64,000 nucleotides of DNA from the NCBI RefSeq assembly GCF_001422405.1, contig NZ_LMMV01000003.1, positions 111,489 to 175,488 of the forward strand. Direction: 5' to 3'. This document shows positions 18,586 through 26,559 of this stretch, in pieces (positions within the stretch are counted from its first letter, which is position 1; each line of letters starts with the position of its first letter). Position numbers and translations under genes: made by a program. Origin of the DNA: Pseudorhodoferax sp. Leaf267 (GTDB lineage Bacteria; Pseudomonadota; Gammaproteobacteria; Burkholderiales; Burkholderiaceae_C). The notes under the pieces are model-generated. The model saw only the letters and a list, made by a program, of their open reading frames with translations. It searched no databases and had not been told where the DNA came from.

Positions 18586-19347
18586 CTATGTCGTCAGAGT
18601 GTGGAATCCGTACCAGAGGCCCAGCACCACCAGCACGCCGCCCAGCAGCCGGCGCAGCCGCGCCGTGGGCGTGCGCGCGGCGAGCCGGTCGCCCAGCGCC
18701 CAGCCCAGCACCAGCACGGCGCCCAGCGCCAGGCCCAGCGCCCAGTCGAGCTGGCCGGCCCACCAGTTCACGGCCGTGGCCGCCAGCGCGATCGGCAGCT
18801 GGATCGCCTGCGCCATGGCGATCGCCGCGCGGGTCGGCTGGGCCAGCGCCATCAGCACTGGCAGCAGCAGGATGGGCCCGCCCGTGCCCGACCAGGCCGA
18901 GCCCAGGCCCACGGCCAGCCCGATGGCGGCCAGCGTGGCGCGGCGCGGCATGGCGGCGGCGTGCTCGGGCGCGGCGCGCGCCAGCAGCGTCTGCAGGCCG
19001 CTGCCAAGCGCCAGCAACGCCAGCGCCAGGTGCATGCCGGTGGCGGGCAGCCAGCGCAGGCTGAACGCGCCCAACGCGGCGCCCAGCAGAGCAGCCAGCT
19101 GCAGGGCCAGCAGTGCATGGCGGCCGGCCGGCGGCGCGGCCGCCGGGGCCGTGCGCCGCTGCCACTGCAGCTTGAGCGTGGCCACGATGCCGGTGAACAG
19201 GAAGGCCAGCGTCGAGGCCGGCACCGCGCGCGTCAGCGGCATGCCCTCCAGTGCGCTGAGGCCGGGCACGACCAGCACGCCACCGATGCCGGTCATGCCG
19301 ATGCCCAGGCCGGCGCACAGGACGAGTGCGAGGACCGCTGCGCTCAT
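18586..19347 (-). CDS. TauE/SafE-family membrane permease
   Basis: A 253-residue protein with about eight predicted membrane spans and the two inverted repeats of the family. The glycine-rich motifs GIGMTGIGGVLVVPGLSAL and VGLGSAWSGTGGPILLLPVLMAL occur at the start of each half. The family moves sulfonates, sulfite or organic anions across the inner membrane. It begins 4 bases after the Bug protein stop and ends 9 bases before the amidohydrolase start, so all three are one unit. The substrate may be that of the amidohydrolase or a product of it. Confidence 0.8.
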   Translation of the reverse strand: MSAAVLALVLCAGLGIGMTGIGGVLVVPGLSALEGMPLTRAVPASTLAFLFTGIVATLKLQWQRRTAPAAAPPAGRHALLALQLAALLGAALGAFSLRWLPATGMHLALALLALGSGLQTLLARAAPEHAAAMPRRATLAAIGLAVGLGSAWSGTGGPILLLPVLMALAQPTRAAIAMAQAIQLPIALAATAVNWWAGQLDWALGLALGAVLVLGWALGDRLAARTPTARLRRLLGGVLVVLGLWYGFHTLTT

Positions 19348-19351
19348 GCCA

Positions 19352-20341
19352 TCAATCGAGCTTGATGCCGGCGGCGGAGATCACCGGGCTCAGTGCCTGC
19401 TTCTCTTTGGCCAGGTAGTCGGCGAACTGCGCGGGCGTCATGGCCAGGGGCTTCAGGCCCGCGTCGGCCAGCTTGCGCTGGATCTCGGGCTCGGCCAGCA
19501 CGGCCGCCATCTCGGTGGCCAGGCGCGCGACGATGGCCGGGTCGGTCCTGGCGGGCGCCAGCAGGCCGTACCAGGACTCGATCTCCACGCTCTTGAGGTC
19601 CGGCGTCTCGGCCAGGGCCGGCGTGTCCGGCAGCGAAGGCCAGCGCTGGCGCGAGCTCACGCCATAGGCCTTGATCTTGCCGTCCTTGATGAACGGCTGG
19701 GCCAGCGTCACGGGCAGCACGGCCAGCTCGATCTGGTTGCCGGCCAGCTCGGTCAGCACCTGCGGGCCGGCCTTGTACGGCACGTGCACCAGGTCCAGCT
19801 TCGCCGCCTGCTTGATCAGCTCGGCCGTCACGTGCATGGAGGTGCCCACGCCGTCGGTGCCGTAGTTCAGCTTGCCGGGCTGAGCGCGGACCAGCGCCAG
19901 CAGCTCGGCCGTGGTCCTGGGCGCCAGGCCCGGCTGGCCGACCAGCACGAACGGCGCCACCGCCACCGGCGTGATGGGCACCAGGTCCTTCAGCGCGTCG
20001 TATTTGATGGTGTTCGGCGAGACCAGCGGTGCCACGCTGATCGGGCTGGCCACGGCGAACAGCAGCGTCTGGCCGTCGGGTTTGGCGCGCACGGCGCGCT
20101 GCGTGCCGATGGTGCCGGCCGCGCCGGCGGTGTTCTCGATGACCACCGGCTGCTTGAGCTTTTCGGCCAGGCGCGGCAGCACCACGCGGGCCGCCACGTC
20201 CACGCTGCCGCCGGCCGGGAACGGCACGACCACGGTGACGGGGCCGGACGGCCAGGGGGCCTGCGCGATACTCGCCGACGCCGCCGTGGCGGCCAGCAGG
20301 GCGGCGGTGGCCGCCTTCATCCAGTAAGCAGTTTGTTTCAT
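19352..20341 (-). CDS. Bug-family periplasmic binding protein (tripartite tricarboxylate type)
   Basis: A 329-residue solute-binding protein. The start MKQTAYWMKAA is preferred over one five codons upstream because GGAG lies at a proper distance. It has a signal peptide to about SIAQA, then the family blocks WPSGPVTVVVPFPAGGSVDVAAR, ENTAGAAGTIGTQ, GTDGVGTSMHVTAELIKQ and YKAGPQVLTELAGNQIEL. These proteins are greatly expanded in Comamonadaceae and Burkholderiales and bind carboxylated or amidated small molecules. No TctAB-type membrane partners lie nearby; the adjacent TauE/SafE protein might substitute, which is a guess. It is the first gene of the unit facing the HutC-type regulator. Confidence 0.88.
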   Translation of the reverse strand: MKQTAYWMKAATAALLAATAASASIAQAPWPSGPVTVVVPFPAGGSVDVAARVVLPRLAEKLKQPVVIENTAGAAGTIGTQRAVRAKPDGQTLLFAVASPISVAPLVSPNTIKYDALKDLVPITPVAVAPFVLVGQPGLAPRTTAELLALVRAQPGKLNYGTDGVGTSMHVTAELIKQAAKLDLVHVPYKAGPQVLTELAGNQIELAVLPVTLAQPFIKDGKIKAYGVSSRQRWPSLPDTPALAETPDLKSVEIESWYGLLAPARTDPAIVARLATEMAAVLAEPEIQRKLADAGLKPLAMTPAQFADYLAKEKQALSPVISAAGIKLD

Positions 20342-20392
20342 GATCGACTCCAGCAACGTTGAACCAGGAACGCACCAGCACGATGCGTATTT

Positions 20393-20419
20393 AACTTGTT
20401 ATGACAAGTTAGAACAAGT
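20393..20419. promoter_or_regulatory. GntR/HutC operator with three half-sites
   Basis: AACTTGT (20393-20399) and ACAAGTT (20404-20410) form a perfect inverted repeat with a 4-base spacer, and a further ACAAGT half-site follows at 20414-20419, one helical turn (10 bases) on. HutC-type regulators favour symmetrical sites built on TTGT/ACAA. The site lies between the divergent starts of the Bug protein and the regulator and probably controls both. Confidence 0.7.
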
Positions 20420-20431
20420 GATGCAAACACC

Positions 20432-21226
20432 ATGCCTGCGCTGAAAGCCGGTTCCACCCCCCGTTCATCCCCCCGATCGGCCGTTTTGCGCGCCGGACTG
20501 GTGCATTCCGCACAGTCCTTGTACGCGCAGCTGCGCGACCAGCTGAAGGCCGAGATCCTGCAGGGCCGCCGCGCGCCGGGCGAGCGCCTGCCGTCCGAGG
20601 CCGAGCTGACGGCGCACTACGGCGTGAGCCGCATCACGGTGCGCCAGGCGCTGAACGACCTGCAGAAGGAGGGCCTGCTGGTCAAGGCGCACGGCAAGGG
20701 CAGCTTCGTGGCGCAGCCCGCCGTGGCGCAGGACCTCACGCGACTGAAGGGCCTGGCGGAATCGCTGGGTGGCGCCGGCCGCAGCGTGCACGGCCGCGTG
20801 CTGGGCTTCAAGCCGGTCAAGGCCAGCGCCGAGGCAGCGGCACGCCTGGGCCTGGCCAAGGGCGCGCCGGTCATGCAGCTGCAGACGCTGCGCTACCTGA
20901 ACCGCGAGGCGCTGTCGCTGAACCACTCGTGGATGCCGCTGGCCATCGGCGAGCGCCTGGGCCGCATCGACCTGGCGAACCGCGACATCCTGTCGGTCTA
21001 CGAGAACGAGCTGGGCCTGGCCGTGCACCATGCCGAGCTCTCGATCAGCGCCGCGCTGGCCACGCCGGCCCAGGCCAGGGCCCTGGCCGTGGCACCGGGC
21101 AGCGCCGTGCTGCAGGTCGAGCGCGTGGTGCATGCGGCCGACGGCGCGCCGCTGCACTACGAGCACACGGTGTACCGCAGCGACCTGTTCAGCTACCAGC
21201 TGACGACGGCGCGCAGCGCGGCGTAG
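20432..21226 (+). CDS. GntR-family regulator, HutC subgroup
   Basis: A 264-residue regulator. The winged HTH covers SLYAQLRDQLKAEIL, RLPSEAELTAHYGVSRITVRQALNDL and VKAHGKGSFV. The C-terminal UTRA ligand domain (about 95-255) has LNREALSLNHSWMPL and LQVERVVHAADGAPLHYEHTVYRSDLFSY. It is divergent from the Bug/TauE/amidohydrolase unit with an operator-like dyad between, so it most likely represses that unit until its substrate is present. Confidence 0.9.
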   Translation: MPALKAGSTPRSSPRSAVLRAGLVHSAQSLYAQLRDQLKAEILQGRRAPGERLPSEAELTAHYGVSRITVRQALNDLQKEGLLVKAHGKGSFVAQPAVAQDLTRLKGLAESLGGAGRSVHGRVLGFKPVKASAEAAARLGLAKGAPVMQLQTLRYLNREALSLNHSWMPLAIGERLGRIDLANRDILSVYENELGLAVHHAELSISAALATPAQARALAVAPGSAVLQVERVVHAADGAPLHYEHTVYRSDLFSYQLTTARSAA

Positions 21227-21385
21227 TGACTACAGGCGCCAGCCAGGGCCGTACGTCGACCTCCTTGCGCGTGAAGCGCTCGCTGCCGCCATGGACCAGG
21301 CCGGGGTACACGGCTGAGAACGGACCGCGTTCGGCGGCGTAGGCGCGCCGCTTGCGCAGCTTGGTGCGCAGATGGCGTAGTGCAG
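21227..21385 (-). other. Possible remnant of a coding region
   Basis: This gap between the GntR gene and vapC has no complete gene. On the minus strand one frame is open and reads with coding-like composition, including KRRAYAAERGPFSAVYPG and HGGSERFTRKEVDVRPWL. I see no start or recognisable family. It may be the eroded end of a lost gene, or chance in GC-rich DNA. Confidence 0.2.
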
Positions 21386-21390
21386 CGCCT

Positions 21391-21792
21391 TCAGCTTCCT
21401 GCGTAAGCGACCTGGAGGCCCAGGTGTTGCGTGAATGGCTGGAAATCGCGGTCCGCGTGCAGCAGCGTCAAACCGTCCTCAATGCAGCGGGTGGCGATCA
21501 AGGTATCGATGGTCTTGCGCACGGTGATGCCGAGTGCGCGCAGCGCGCGGTAGTTGCCGGCGGCTTTGATGGCCAGCGCACAACCAACCAGATCGATGGA
21601 CTCGAAGGATTCGAAGATCTTCCGGACGCGCTCGAACTGGCGTTGATCCTGCACGCCTTGCAGGACTTCCGTGGCGATCAGGTCGCCCACGGCGATGGGC
21701 GTGCGTCCGAGAAGGGAGTCGAGCAGGGCGACCTGCGGCGTGTCGGCCGCGCGAAAGTAGTCGACCCATACGCTGGAGTCGACCAGGATCAT
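21391..21792 (-). CDS. vapC: VapC-type PIN-domain toxin
   Basis: A 133-residue PIN-domain ribonuclease. The acidic metal-binding residues are in MILVDSSVWVDYF (first Asp near residue 4), TEVLQGV, TIDTLIATRC and LLHADRDF. VapC toxins cut RNA, commonly initiator tRNA or rRNA loops, and are held inactive by a VapB partner. The ATG overlaps the end of the vapB frame (ATGA). The longer open frame upstream is only vapB read in the wrong frame. Because vapB is frameshifted here, an intact toxin would lack its cognate antitoxin unless the shift is an error. Confidence 0.9.
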   Translation of the reverse strand: MILVDSSVWVDYFRAADTPQVALLDSLLGRTPIAVGDLIATEVLQGVQDQRQFERVRKIFESFESIDLVGCALAIKAAGNYRALRALGITVRKTIDTLIATRCIEDGLTLLHADRDFQPFTQHLGLQVAYAGS

Positions 21793-21982
21793 CGCGCGGT
21801 CCGCATGGCCTGCAGATCGCCTTCCCAGGTGATCTGGCCCTTCAGCGCACGCGCCTTCTCCTGTGCGCGCACCTGCACCAGCGTTTTCAGCCCAAGTCGA
21901 CCGCCTCGCGCTTGGTTTTGGCGCCGGTGGCGCGCAGGGCGTCCTGCATGAGCTTTTCATCGATCTCGATGTTCGTTTGCAT
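21789..21982 (-). pseudogene. vapB: VapB-type antitoxin, frameshifted
   Basis: The first 25 codons read MQTNIEIDEKLMQDALRATG then AKTKREAVDLG and stop at TGA. One missing base restores the rest of a typical VapB: LKTLVQVRAQEKARALKGQ then ITWEGDLQAMRTAR, ending in a TGA that overlaps the vapC start. The whole element is 194 bases, one short of the 195 expected for a 64-residue antitoxin. The break lies near TTGGGCTGAAAAC (about 21885-21897). Either the antitoxin is truncated to its N-terminal strand and helix, or the base was lost in sequencing. Confidence 0.8.
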
Positions 21983-22124
21983 GATGTGTACCCAGTCGAA
22001 AAACGATACACATCGTCGCAGCGGGCGTCGACATGTGCGTGCCAGATGGTTCGGCAACATCTCTGCACAGCGTTGGCAAATGACGCGTGGGCCTGCACTC
22101 CAGTGACGTCTTGGCCGCCTGCGT

Positions 22125-22163
22125 CCTTTGCAGATTCGGAGTCGGACTCCGAATCTGCAAAGG
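22125..22163. repeat. Perfect 18-base inverted repeat, probable operon-end hairpin
   Basis: Arms CCTTTGCAGATTCGGAGT and ACTCCGAATCTGCAAAGG pair without mismatch around a CGG loop. It begins 17 bases after the stop of the last gene of the six-gene operon. There is no T tract on either strand, so it is not a standard rho-independent terminator; it may protect the transcript end or assist termination. Its lower GC content contrasts with its neighbours. Confidence 0.75.
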
Positions 22164-22179
22164 TGGATGACGAGGGGCG

Positions 22180-22812
22180 CTACTTCCGCTCGATCAACGC
22201 CACCCGCAGCGCCAGAAACGCCAGCACCGAGCCCATCACATAGCGCTGCGCCCGCATCCAGCCCGCGCTGCGCGACAAGAGCCCGGTGATGCTGGCAGCG
22301 CCGAAGATCACCGCCGTGTTCACGGCTGCGCTGGCCGCCATCTGCACCGCGCCGAGCTGCAGCGCCTGCAGCAGCACGCTGCCGTTTTCGGGGTGCAGGA
22401 ACTGCGGGAAGAACGACAGCGTGAACAGCGCGACCTTGGGGTTCAGCAGGTTGGTCAGAAAGCCAATGCGCAGTAGCGTGCCGTTCGAATGCGCGGGCAG
22501 GCTGCGCGCCTGGAAAGGGCCGCTGCCGCCCGGCTTCAGCGCCTGCCAGGCCAGCCACAGCAGGTAGGCCGCGCCGACGGCCTTGACCACGCCGAACGCG
22601 AACGGCACGGCCAGCAGCAGCGCGGTGAGGCCGAAGGCGGCCGCCAGCAGGTGCACGACGAAGGCCAGTTGCACGCCCGCCAGCGACACCATGCCGGCCG
22701 CGCGGCCCTGGCTCAGCGTGCGCGACACGCAATAGAGCATGTTGGGCCCCGGCGTCAGCGCCATGGCCAGCGTGGCAAGGGCGAACCAGGCAAGGTCGTG
22801 CAGGGGGACCAT
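22180..22812 (-). CDS. LysE-family amino-acid exporter
   Basis: A 210-residue inner-membrane protein with about six spans. The N-terminal motif LAMALTPGPNMLYCVSRTLSQG is the LysE/RhtB signature, and LLWLAWQAL and FLTNLLNPKVALFTLSFFPQF are the other conserved blocks. The family exports amino acids or homoserine lactone. It is the last of six co-directional genes spaced 5-34 bases apart or overlapping, downstream of PhzF. A second LysE-type gene opens the same operon. Confidence 0.88.
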   Translation of the reverse strand: MVPLHDLAWFALATLAMALTPGPNMLYCVSRTLSQGRAAGMVSLAGVQLAFVVHLLAAAFGLTALLLAVPFAFGVVKAVGAAYLLWLAWQALKPGGSGPFQARSLPAHSNGTLLRIGFLTNLLNPKVALFTLSFFPQFLHPENGSVLLQALQLGAVQMAASAAVNTAVIFGAASITGLLSRSAGWMRAQRYVMGSVLAFLALRVALIERK

Positions 22813-22823
22813 GTCGTCGCAAC

Positions 22824-23735
22824 TCAGAGGTTCACCGTGCCCGCGATGCAGGTCACGCAGTCGCCGCCGACCCAGACCTGGCCGCTGTCGTCGCGTGCGA
22901 TGCGCACCAGGCCGTCGCGGCCCAGGCATGCGCCCTGCGAGGCGGTGTAGGGCGCGGGCAGCAGTGCGTCGGCCAGCAGCCATTGCGCCAGGCTGGCGTT
23001 CAGGCTGCCGGTCACTGGGTCTTCGGGCACGCCGGCGCAGGCGGCGAAGGCGCGCACGACCAGGGCCGGGGCCGCCGCCGGGCGCGTGGCGCTGGCGGCG
23101 AAGGCGCGCGCCTCGCGGCTGCTGCGCGCGATCAGGGCGGGCGCCTCGTCCTGTGTGAGTGCGGCCACCCCGATCTTGTGGCCCAGGGCCTTCACCATGA
23201 GGTGGTCGGGGTCCAGCCGCAGCACGGTCTGCGCATCATCCAGCAGCAGCGTGAACCAGACGGGGCCGTTGTCCAACACCTGGGCGCGCACGATCTGCTG
23301 CGCCTTCAGGCCCAGCGCGCTGGCCACCTGGGCCAGCGTCGAGGGGCTGGGCGCGCTGCGGCGCAAAGGCGGTGCCGCGAACGCGAGTTGCGCGCCGTCG
23401 CGCCGGATGCGTACCAGGCCCACGGCCGACTGCTGCACGACGGTGGACGCGTCGCGCGGCTTGCCGCCTGCTTCGAGCCACGCGTGGCAGGTGCCCAGCG
23501 TGGGATGGCCGGCGAACGGCAGCTCGCCGCCCGGCGTGAAGATGCGCACGCGGTAGTCGGCGCCGGGCTCGGTGGCCGGCAGCACGAAGGTGGTTTCCGA
23601 CAGGTTGGTCCACTGCGCGAAGCGCTGCATCTGCGCGTCGGACAGGCCCTCGGCGTCCAGCACGACGGCGAGCGGGTTGCCGAAGTAGGGCTGGTCGGTG
23701 AAGACGTCGACCTGGCGGAACGGGCGGGTGGTCAT
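22824..23735 (-). CDS. PhzF-family isomerase/epimerase-like protein
   Basis: A 303-residue protein with the twofold diaminopimelate-epimerase-like fold. The N-terminal block RQVDVFTDQPYFGNPLAVVL, the motif NLSETTFVLPA with the conserved glutamate, FAGHPTLGTCHAWLE and EDPVTGSLNASLAQWL identify the PhzF group. PhzF itself isomerises a phenazine precursor, but most family members have unknown substrates, and there are no phenazine genes here. It starts 5 bases after the GST stop; no clear ribosome-binding site is seen, so it may depend on coupling. Confidence 0.88.
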   Translation of the reverse strand: MTTRPFRQVDVFTDQPYFGNPLAVVLDAEGLSDAQMQRFAQWTNLSETTFVLPATEPGADYRVRIFTPGGELPFAGHPTLGTCHAWLEAGGKPRDASTVVQQSAVGLVRIRRDGAQLAFAAPPLRRSAPSPSTLAQVASALGLKAQQIVRAQVLDNGPVWFTLLLDDAQTVLRLDPDHLMVKALGHKIGVAALTQDEAPALIARSSREARAFAASATRPAAAPALVVRAFAACAGVPEDPVTGSLNASLAQWLLADALLPAPYTASQGACLGRDGLVRIARDDSGQVWVGGDCVTCIAGTVNL

Positions 23736-23740
23736 GGTGG

Positions 23741-24376
23741 TCAGGACAGGGGTTGGTCGAGCACGCCGACGGCGCCGGGGCGTTCGGCGACGGCCTGGTA
23801 CCAGCGGTCCAGGTGCGGGCGCGGCGTGCGGTCGAAGGGCAGGCCGTTCCAGCGGTGGACTTCGCAGGCCACGGGGATGTCGGCCATGGTGAAGCTGTCG
23901 CCCGCCAGGAATGGGCGGCGCGCGAGTTCGGCGTCCAGCAGGTCCAGCAGCGGCTCGGTCTCGTTGAACGAGCGCGCGATGGCCGCGTCCACGCGCTGCT
24001 CGGCCGGCGTGCGGATGAGCTGCACGAAGGCATCGCGGCCGGCGGGGTTCAGGGTGGTCTGCTGCCAGTCCATCCACATCTCGGCGGCGAAGCGCTGGGC
24101 CAGCGGCTCGGGGTACAGCGTGCCGGCGGCGTGGCGCGCGCAGAGGTAGCGCACGATCACGTTGGATTCCCACAGCGTGACTTCGCCGTCCTCCAGCAGC
24201 GGCACCATGCCGTTGGGGTTCTTGCCTCGGTACTCGGGCTCGGTCACCAGGCCGAAATGGCCGCCCGCGTCGGTGCGCTGGGCCGACAGGCCCAGCTCCT
24301 GCACCGTCCAGACGACCTTGCGCACGTTGATGGAGCTCATGCGGCCCCAGATGCGCAGCGGCGTGTCGGTGCTCAT
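23741..24376 (-). CDS. Glutathione S-transferase
   Basis: A 211-residue cytosolic GST. The thioredoxin-like half carries the N-terminal active-site serine region (RMSSINVRKVVWTVQEL), the cis-proline block NPNGMVPLLEDGEV and the glutathione-contact LWESNVIVRYLC. The helical half contains FLAGDSFTMADIPVACEVHRW. It would conjugate glutathione to an electrophile or act as a dehalogenase/isomerase. It is embedded in the MocR-facing operon between an aminotransferase and a PhzF protein. Confidence 0.88.
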   Translation of the reverse strand: MSTDTPLRIWGRMSSINVRKVVWTVQELGLSAQRTDAGGHFGLVTEPEYRGKNPNGMVPLLEDGEVTLWESNVIVRYLCARHAAGTLYPEPLAQRFAAEMWMDWQQTTLNPAGRDAFVQLIRTPAEQRVDAAIARSFNETEPLLDLLDAELARRPFLAGDSFTMADIPVACEVHRWNGLPFDRTPRPHLDRWYQAVAERPGAVGVLDQPLS

Positions 24377-24386
24377 GGCTGCGCGC

Positions 24387-25601
24387 TCACAGTTGCACCG
24401 GCGCGGCCTGGCGCTGCGTGTCCAGCGCGGCGATGGCTTCGCGGATGGTCTGCGCCAGCGCGGCGATGCCGGTGTCGATCTGGCTGTGGCTGGCCGTCAC
24501 GAAGGACAGGCGCATGGTGTGGGTCTCCGGCGTGTCGGCATAGAAGGCCGCGCCAGGCACGAAGGCCACGTTGCGCTCCACCGCGCGCGGCAGCAGGGCC
24601 ACCGCGTCCACGCCCTGCGGCAGGCGCACCCACAGGAACATGCCGCCCACCGGCTTGTTCCACTGCACGCCCTCGGGCATCTCGCGTTCGAGCGCGGCCA
24701 GCATGTGGTCGCGCTGGCTCTTGTACAGCGCGCGGATGGTGGGCACGTGGCGGCCGAGGAAGCCGTCCTGCATGACCTGCGCCACCATGCGCTGGTTGAA
24801 GCTGGGGCTGTGCAGGTCGGCCGCCTGCTTGGCCTGCAGCAGCTTGGGGTACAGGCCGGGCGGGGCCACCATGAAGCCCAGGCGCAGGCCGGGCGCCAGC
24901 ACCTTGGAGAACGAGCCCAGGTACACGCCACCCTCGCGGTTGCGCGCGGTCAGCGGCGCGGGCGGCGGCTGGTCGAACCACAGGTCGCCATAAGGGTTGT
25001 CTTCGACCAGCGGCACGCCCGTCTCCTGCGCCACGGCCACCACGGCGGCGCGGCGCGCCTCGCTCATGGTGCGGCCCGTGGGGTTCTGGAAGTTGGGCAG
25101 CAGGTAGGCGAAGCGCGCGCGCTCGGCGCCCTGGCCGGCCTTGGCCTGGAAGTCGTCGGCACGCAGGCCTTCGTCGTCGCTGGCCACGGCCACGGCGCGC
25201 GGCTCCATGGGCGTGAAGGCCTGCAGCGCGCCCAGGTAGGTGGGCGTCTCCACGAGGATGCGGCTGCCCTGGTCGATCAGGATCTTGGCGATGAGATCGA
25301 GGCCCTGCTGCGAGCCGGTGGTGATCAGCACCTGCGAGGGCGACACCTTCCACGGCAGGCCGGCGGCGACCATCTCGCGCAGCGGGCCATAGCCTTCGCT
25401 GGCGGCGTACTGCAGGGAGGCGGGGCCGTCCTCGGTCAGCACCTTCTCGCAGGCGGCGCGGAACTCGGCGACCGGAAAGGTCTTGGGCGAGGGCAGGCCG
25501 CCGGCGAAGCTGATGATGCCGGGCTTCTCCGTGACCTTGAGGATCTCGCGGATCACGGAGGGGTTCATTTTTTCGGCGCGTGCGGCCAGGGTCCAGTTCA
25601 T
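24387..25601 (-). CDS. PLP-dependent aminotransferase (2-aminoadipate/LysN-like)
   Basis: A 404-residue fold-type I aminotransferase. The start MNWTLAARAEKM is chosen for the AAGGAG seven bases upstream; ten further codons are open. Marks are ISFAGGLPSPKTFPV, LQYAASEGYGPLRE, TTGSQQGLDLIAKI, PNFQNPTGRTMS and the PLP lysine in YLGSFSKVLAPGLRLG. This pattern fits the group that includes 2-aminoadipate transaminase and valine-pyruvate-type enzymes. Its place in a MocR-facing operon with amino-acid exporters suggests it processes an amino acid or amine. Confidence 0.9.
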   Translation of the reverse strand: MNWTLAARAEKMNPSVIREILKVTEKPGIISFAGGLPSPKTFPVAEFRAACEKVLTEDGPASLQYAASEGYGPLREMVAAGLPWKVSPSQVLITTGSQQGLDLIAKILIDQGSRILVETPTYLGALQAFTPMEPRAVAVASDDEGLRADDFQAKAGQGAERARFAYLLPNFQNPTGRTMSEARRAAVVAVAQETGVPLVEDNPYGDLWFDQPPPAPLTARNREGGVYLGSFSKVLAPGLRLGFMVAPPGLYPKLLQAKQAADLHSPSFNQRMVAQVMQDGFLGRHVPTIRALYKSQRDHMLAALEREMPEGVQWNKPVGGMFLWVRLPQGVDAVALLPRAVERNVAFVPGAAFYADTPETHTMRLSFVTASHSQIDTGIAALAQTIREAIAALDTQRQAAPVQL

Positions 25602-25635
25602 GCGTTGCTCCTTGTGCGTGTCGTCCAACATTCTC

Positions 25636-26559
25636 TCAGCGCGCTACCCGGTGTGCCGGCATGCGGCGGCCCACGAACACCACCGCGATCACCGCCAGGC
25701 CGAAGCCCAGCGTCACCGCGTCCAGCGATTCGCCCAGCAGCGGCACGGCGGCCAGCATCGACAAAAAGGGCTGCAGCAGTTGCACCTGGCTCACGCGCAC
25801 CGTGCCGCCCAGGGCCAGGCCGCGGTACCAGGCGAAAAAGCCCAGCCACATCGAGAACACGGCCACATAGGCAAAACCGCCCCATGCCTGCAGCGCGATC
25901 GGCGCCTGCGGCCGGCTCCACCAGGCCAGCGGCAGCGTGACGGGCAGCGCCAGCACCAGCGCCCAGCAGATCACCTGCTCGGCCGGCATGCGCTGCGCGA
26001 GTTGGCCGCCATAGCCGTAGCCCAGGGCGCCCAGCAGCATGGCGGCCAGCAGCAGGAGATCGGCCGGCTGCACGGCCAGGCCCTGCGTGCCCGAGCGCAG
26101 CAGCGCGAACGCCACCACCAGCGCGCTGCCCAGCACCGCGGCGGCCCAGAACCCGAGCGAGGGCCGCTGCCGGTGCAGCCAGGCGCCCACCGCGGCCGTG
26201 GCCAGCGGCAGCACGCCCACGATGACGGCGGCATGCACGGCCTCCACATGGCGCATCGCGACCGAGGTCAGCAGTGGAAAGCCCAGCACCACGCCCAGCG
26301 CCGTGGCTGCCAGCGGCAGCAGCACCGCGCGGCGCGGCAGCGCGGCCCGCGTGGCGACCAGGTAGGCAATGGACAGCAAGGCCGCCAGCACGGCCCGCCC
26401 CATGCCGACGAACACGCCGGAGAGCTGTGGCACATCGGGGGTTCCCACGGCGATGCGCGTCATCGGCAGCGTGAGGGCGAAGATCGCCACGCCGAGCACG
26501 CCCAGCCACAGGCCCAGGCTCTCACCCGAAGCGTTGTTGTGCGCGATGGTGGTCGTCAT
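25636..26559 (-). CDS. EamA/DMT-family transporter
   Basis: A 307-residue protein with ten predicted membrane spans in two EamA repeats (LGVLGVAIFALTLPMTRIA; WALVLALPVTLPLAWW onward). RVSQVQLLQPFLSMLAAVPLLGESLD is the typical closing block of the second repeat. The family exports metabolites and amino acids. The start overlaps the stop of the LysE-type gene before it (ATGA). Confidence 0.87.
   Translation of the reverse strand: MTTTIAHNNASGESLGLWLGVLGVAIFALTLPMTRIAVGTPDVPQLSGVFVGMGRAVLAALLSIAYLVATRAALPRRAVLLPLAATALGVVLGFPLLTSVAMRHVEAVHAAVIVGVLPLATAAVGAWLHRQRPSLGFWAAAVLGSALVVAFALLRSGTQGLAVQPADLLLLAAMLLGALGYGYGGQLAQRMPAEQVICWALVLALPVTLPLAWWSRPQAPIALQAWGGFAYVAVFSMWLGFFAWYRGLALGGTVRVSQVQLLQPFLSMLAAVPLLGESLDAVTLGFGLAVIAVVFVGRRMPAHRVAR

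Noticed and set aside
21391..22098. A longer vapC with an N-terminal extension
   Set aside because: The extension is vapB read in the wrong frame; the PIN domain begins at MILVDSS.
22125..22163. Start of a CRISPR array or phage attachment site
   Set aside because: There is a single palindrome only, with no repeats, spacers or integrase nearby.
22824..23735. Phenazine biosynthesis
   Set aside because: Only a PhzF-family protein is present; the rest of the phz genes are missing and most family members are not phenazine enzymes.
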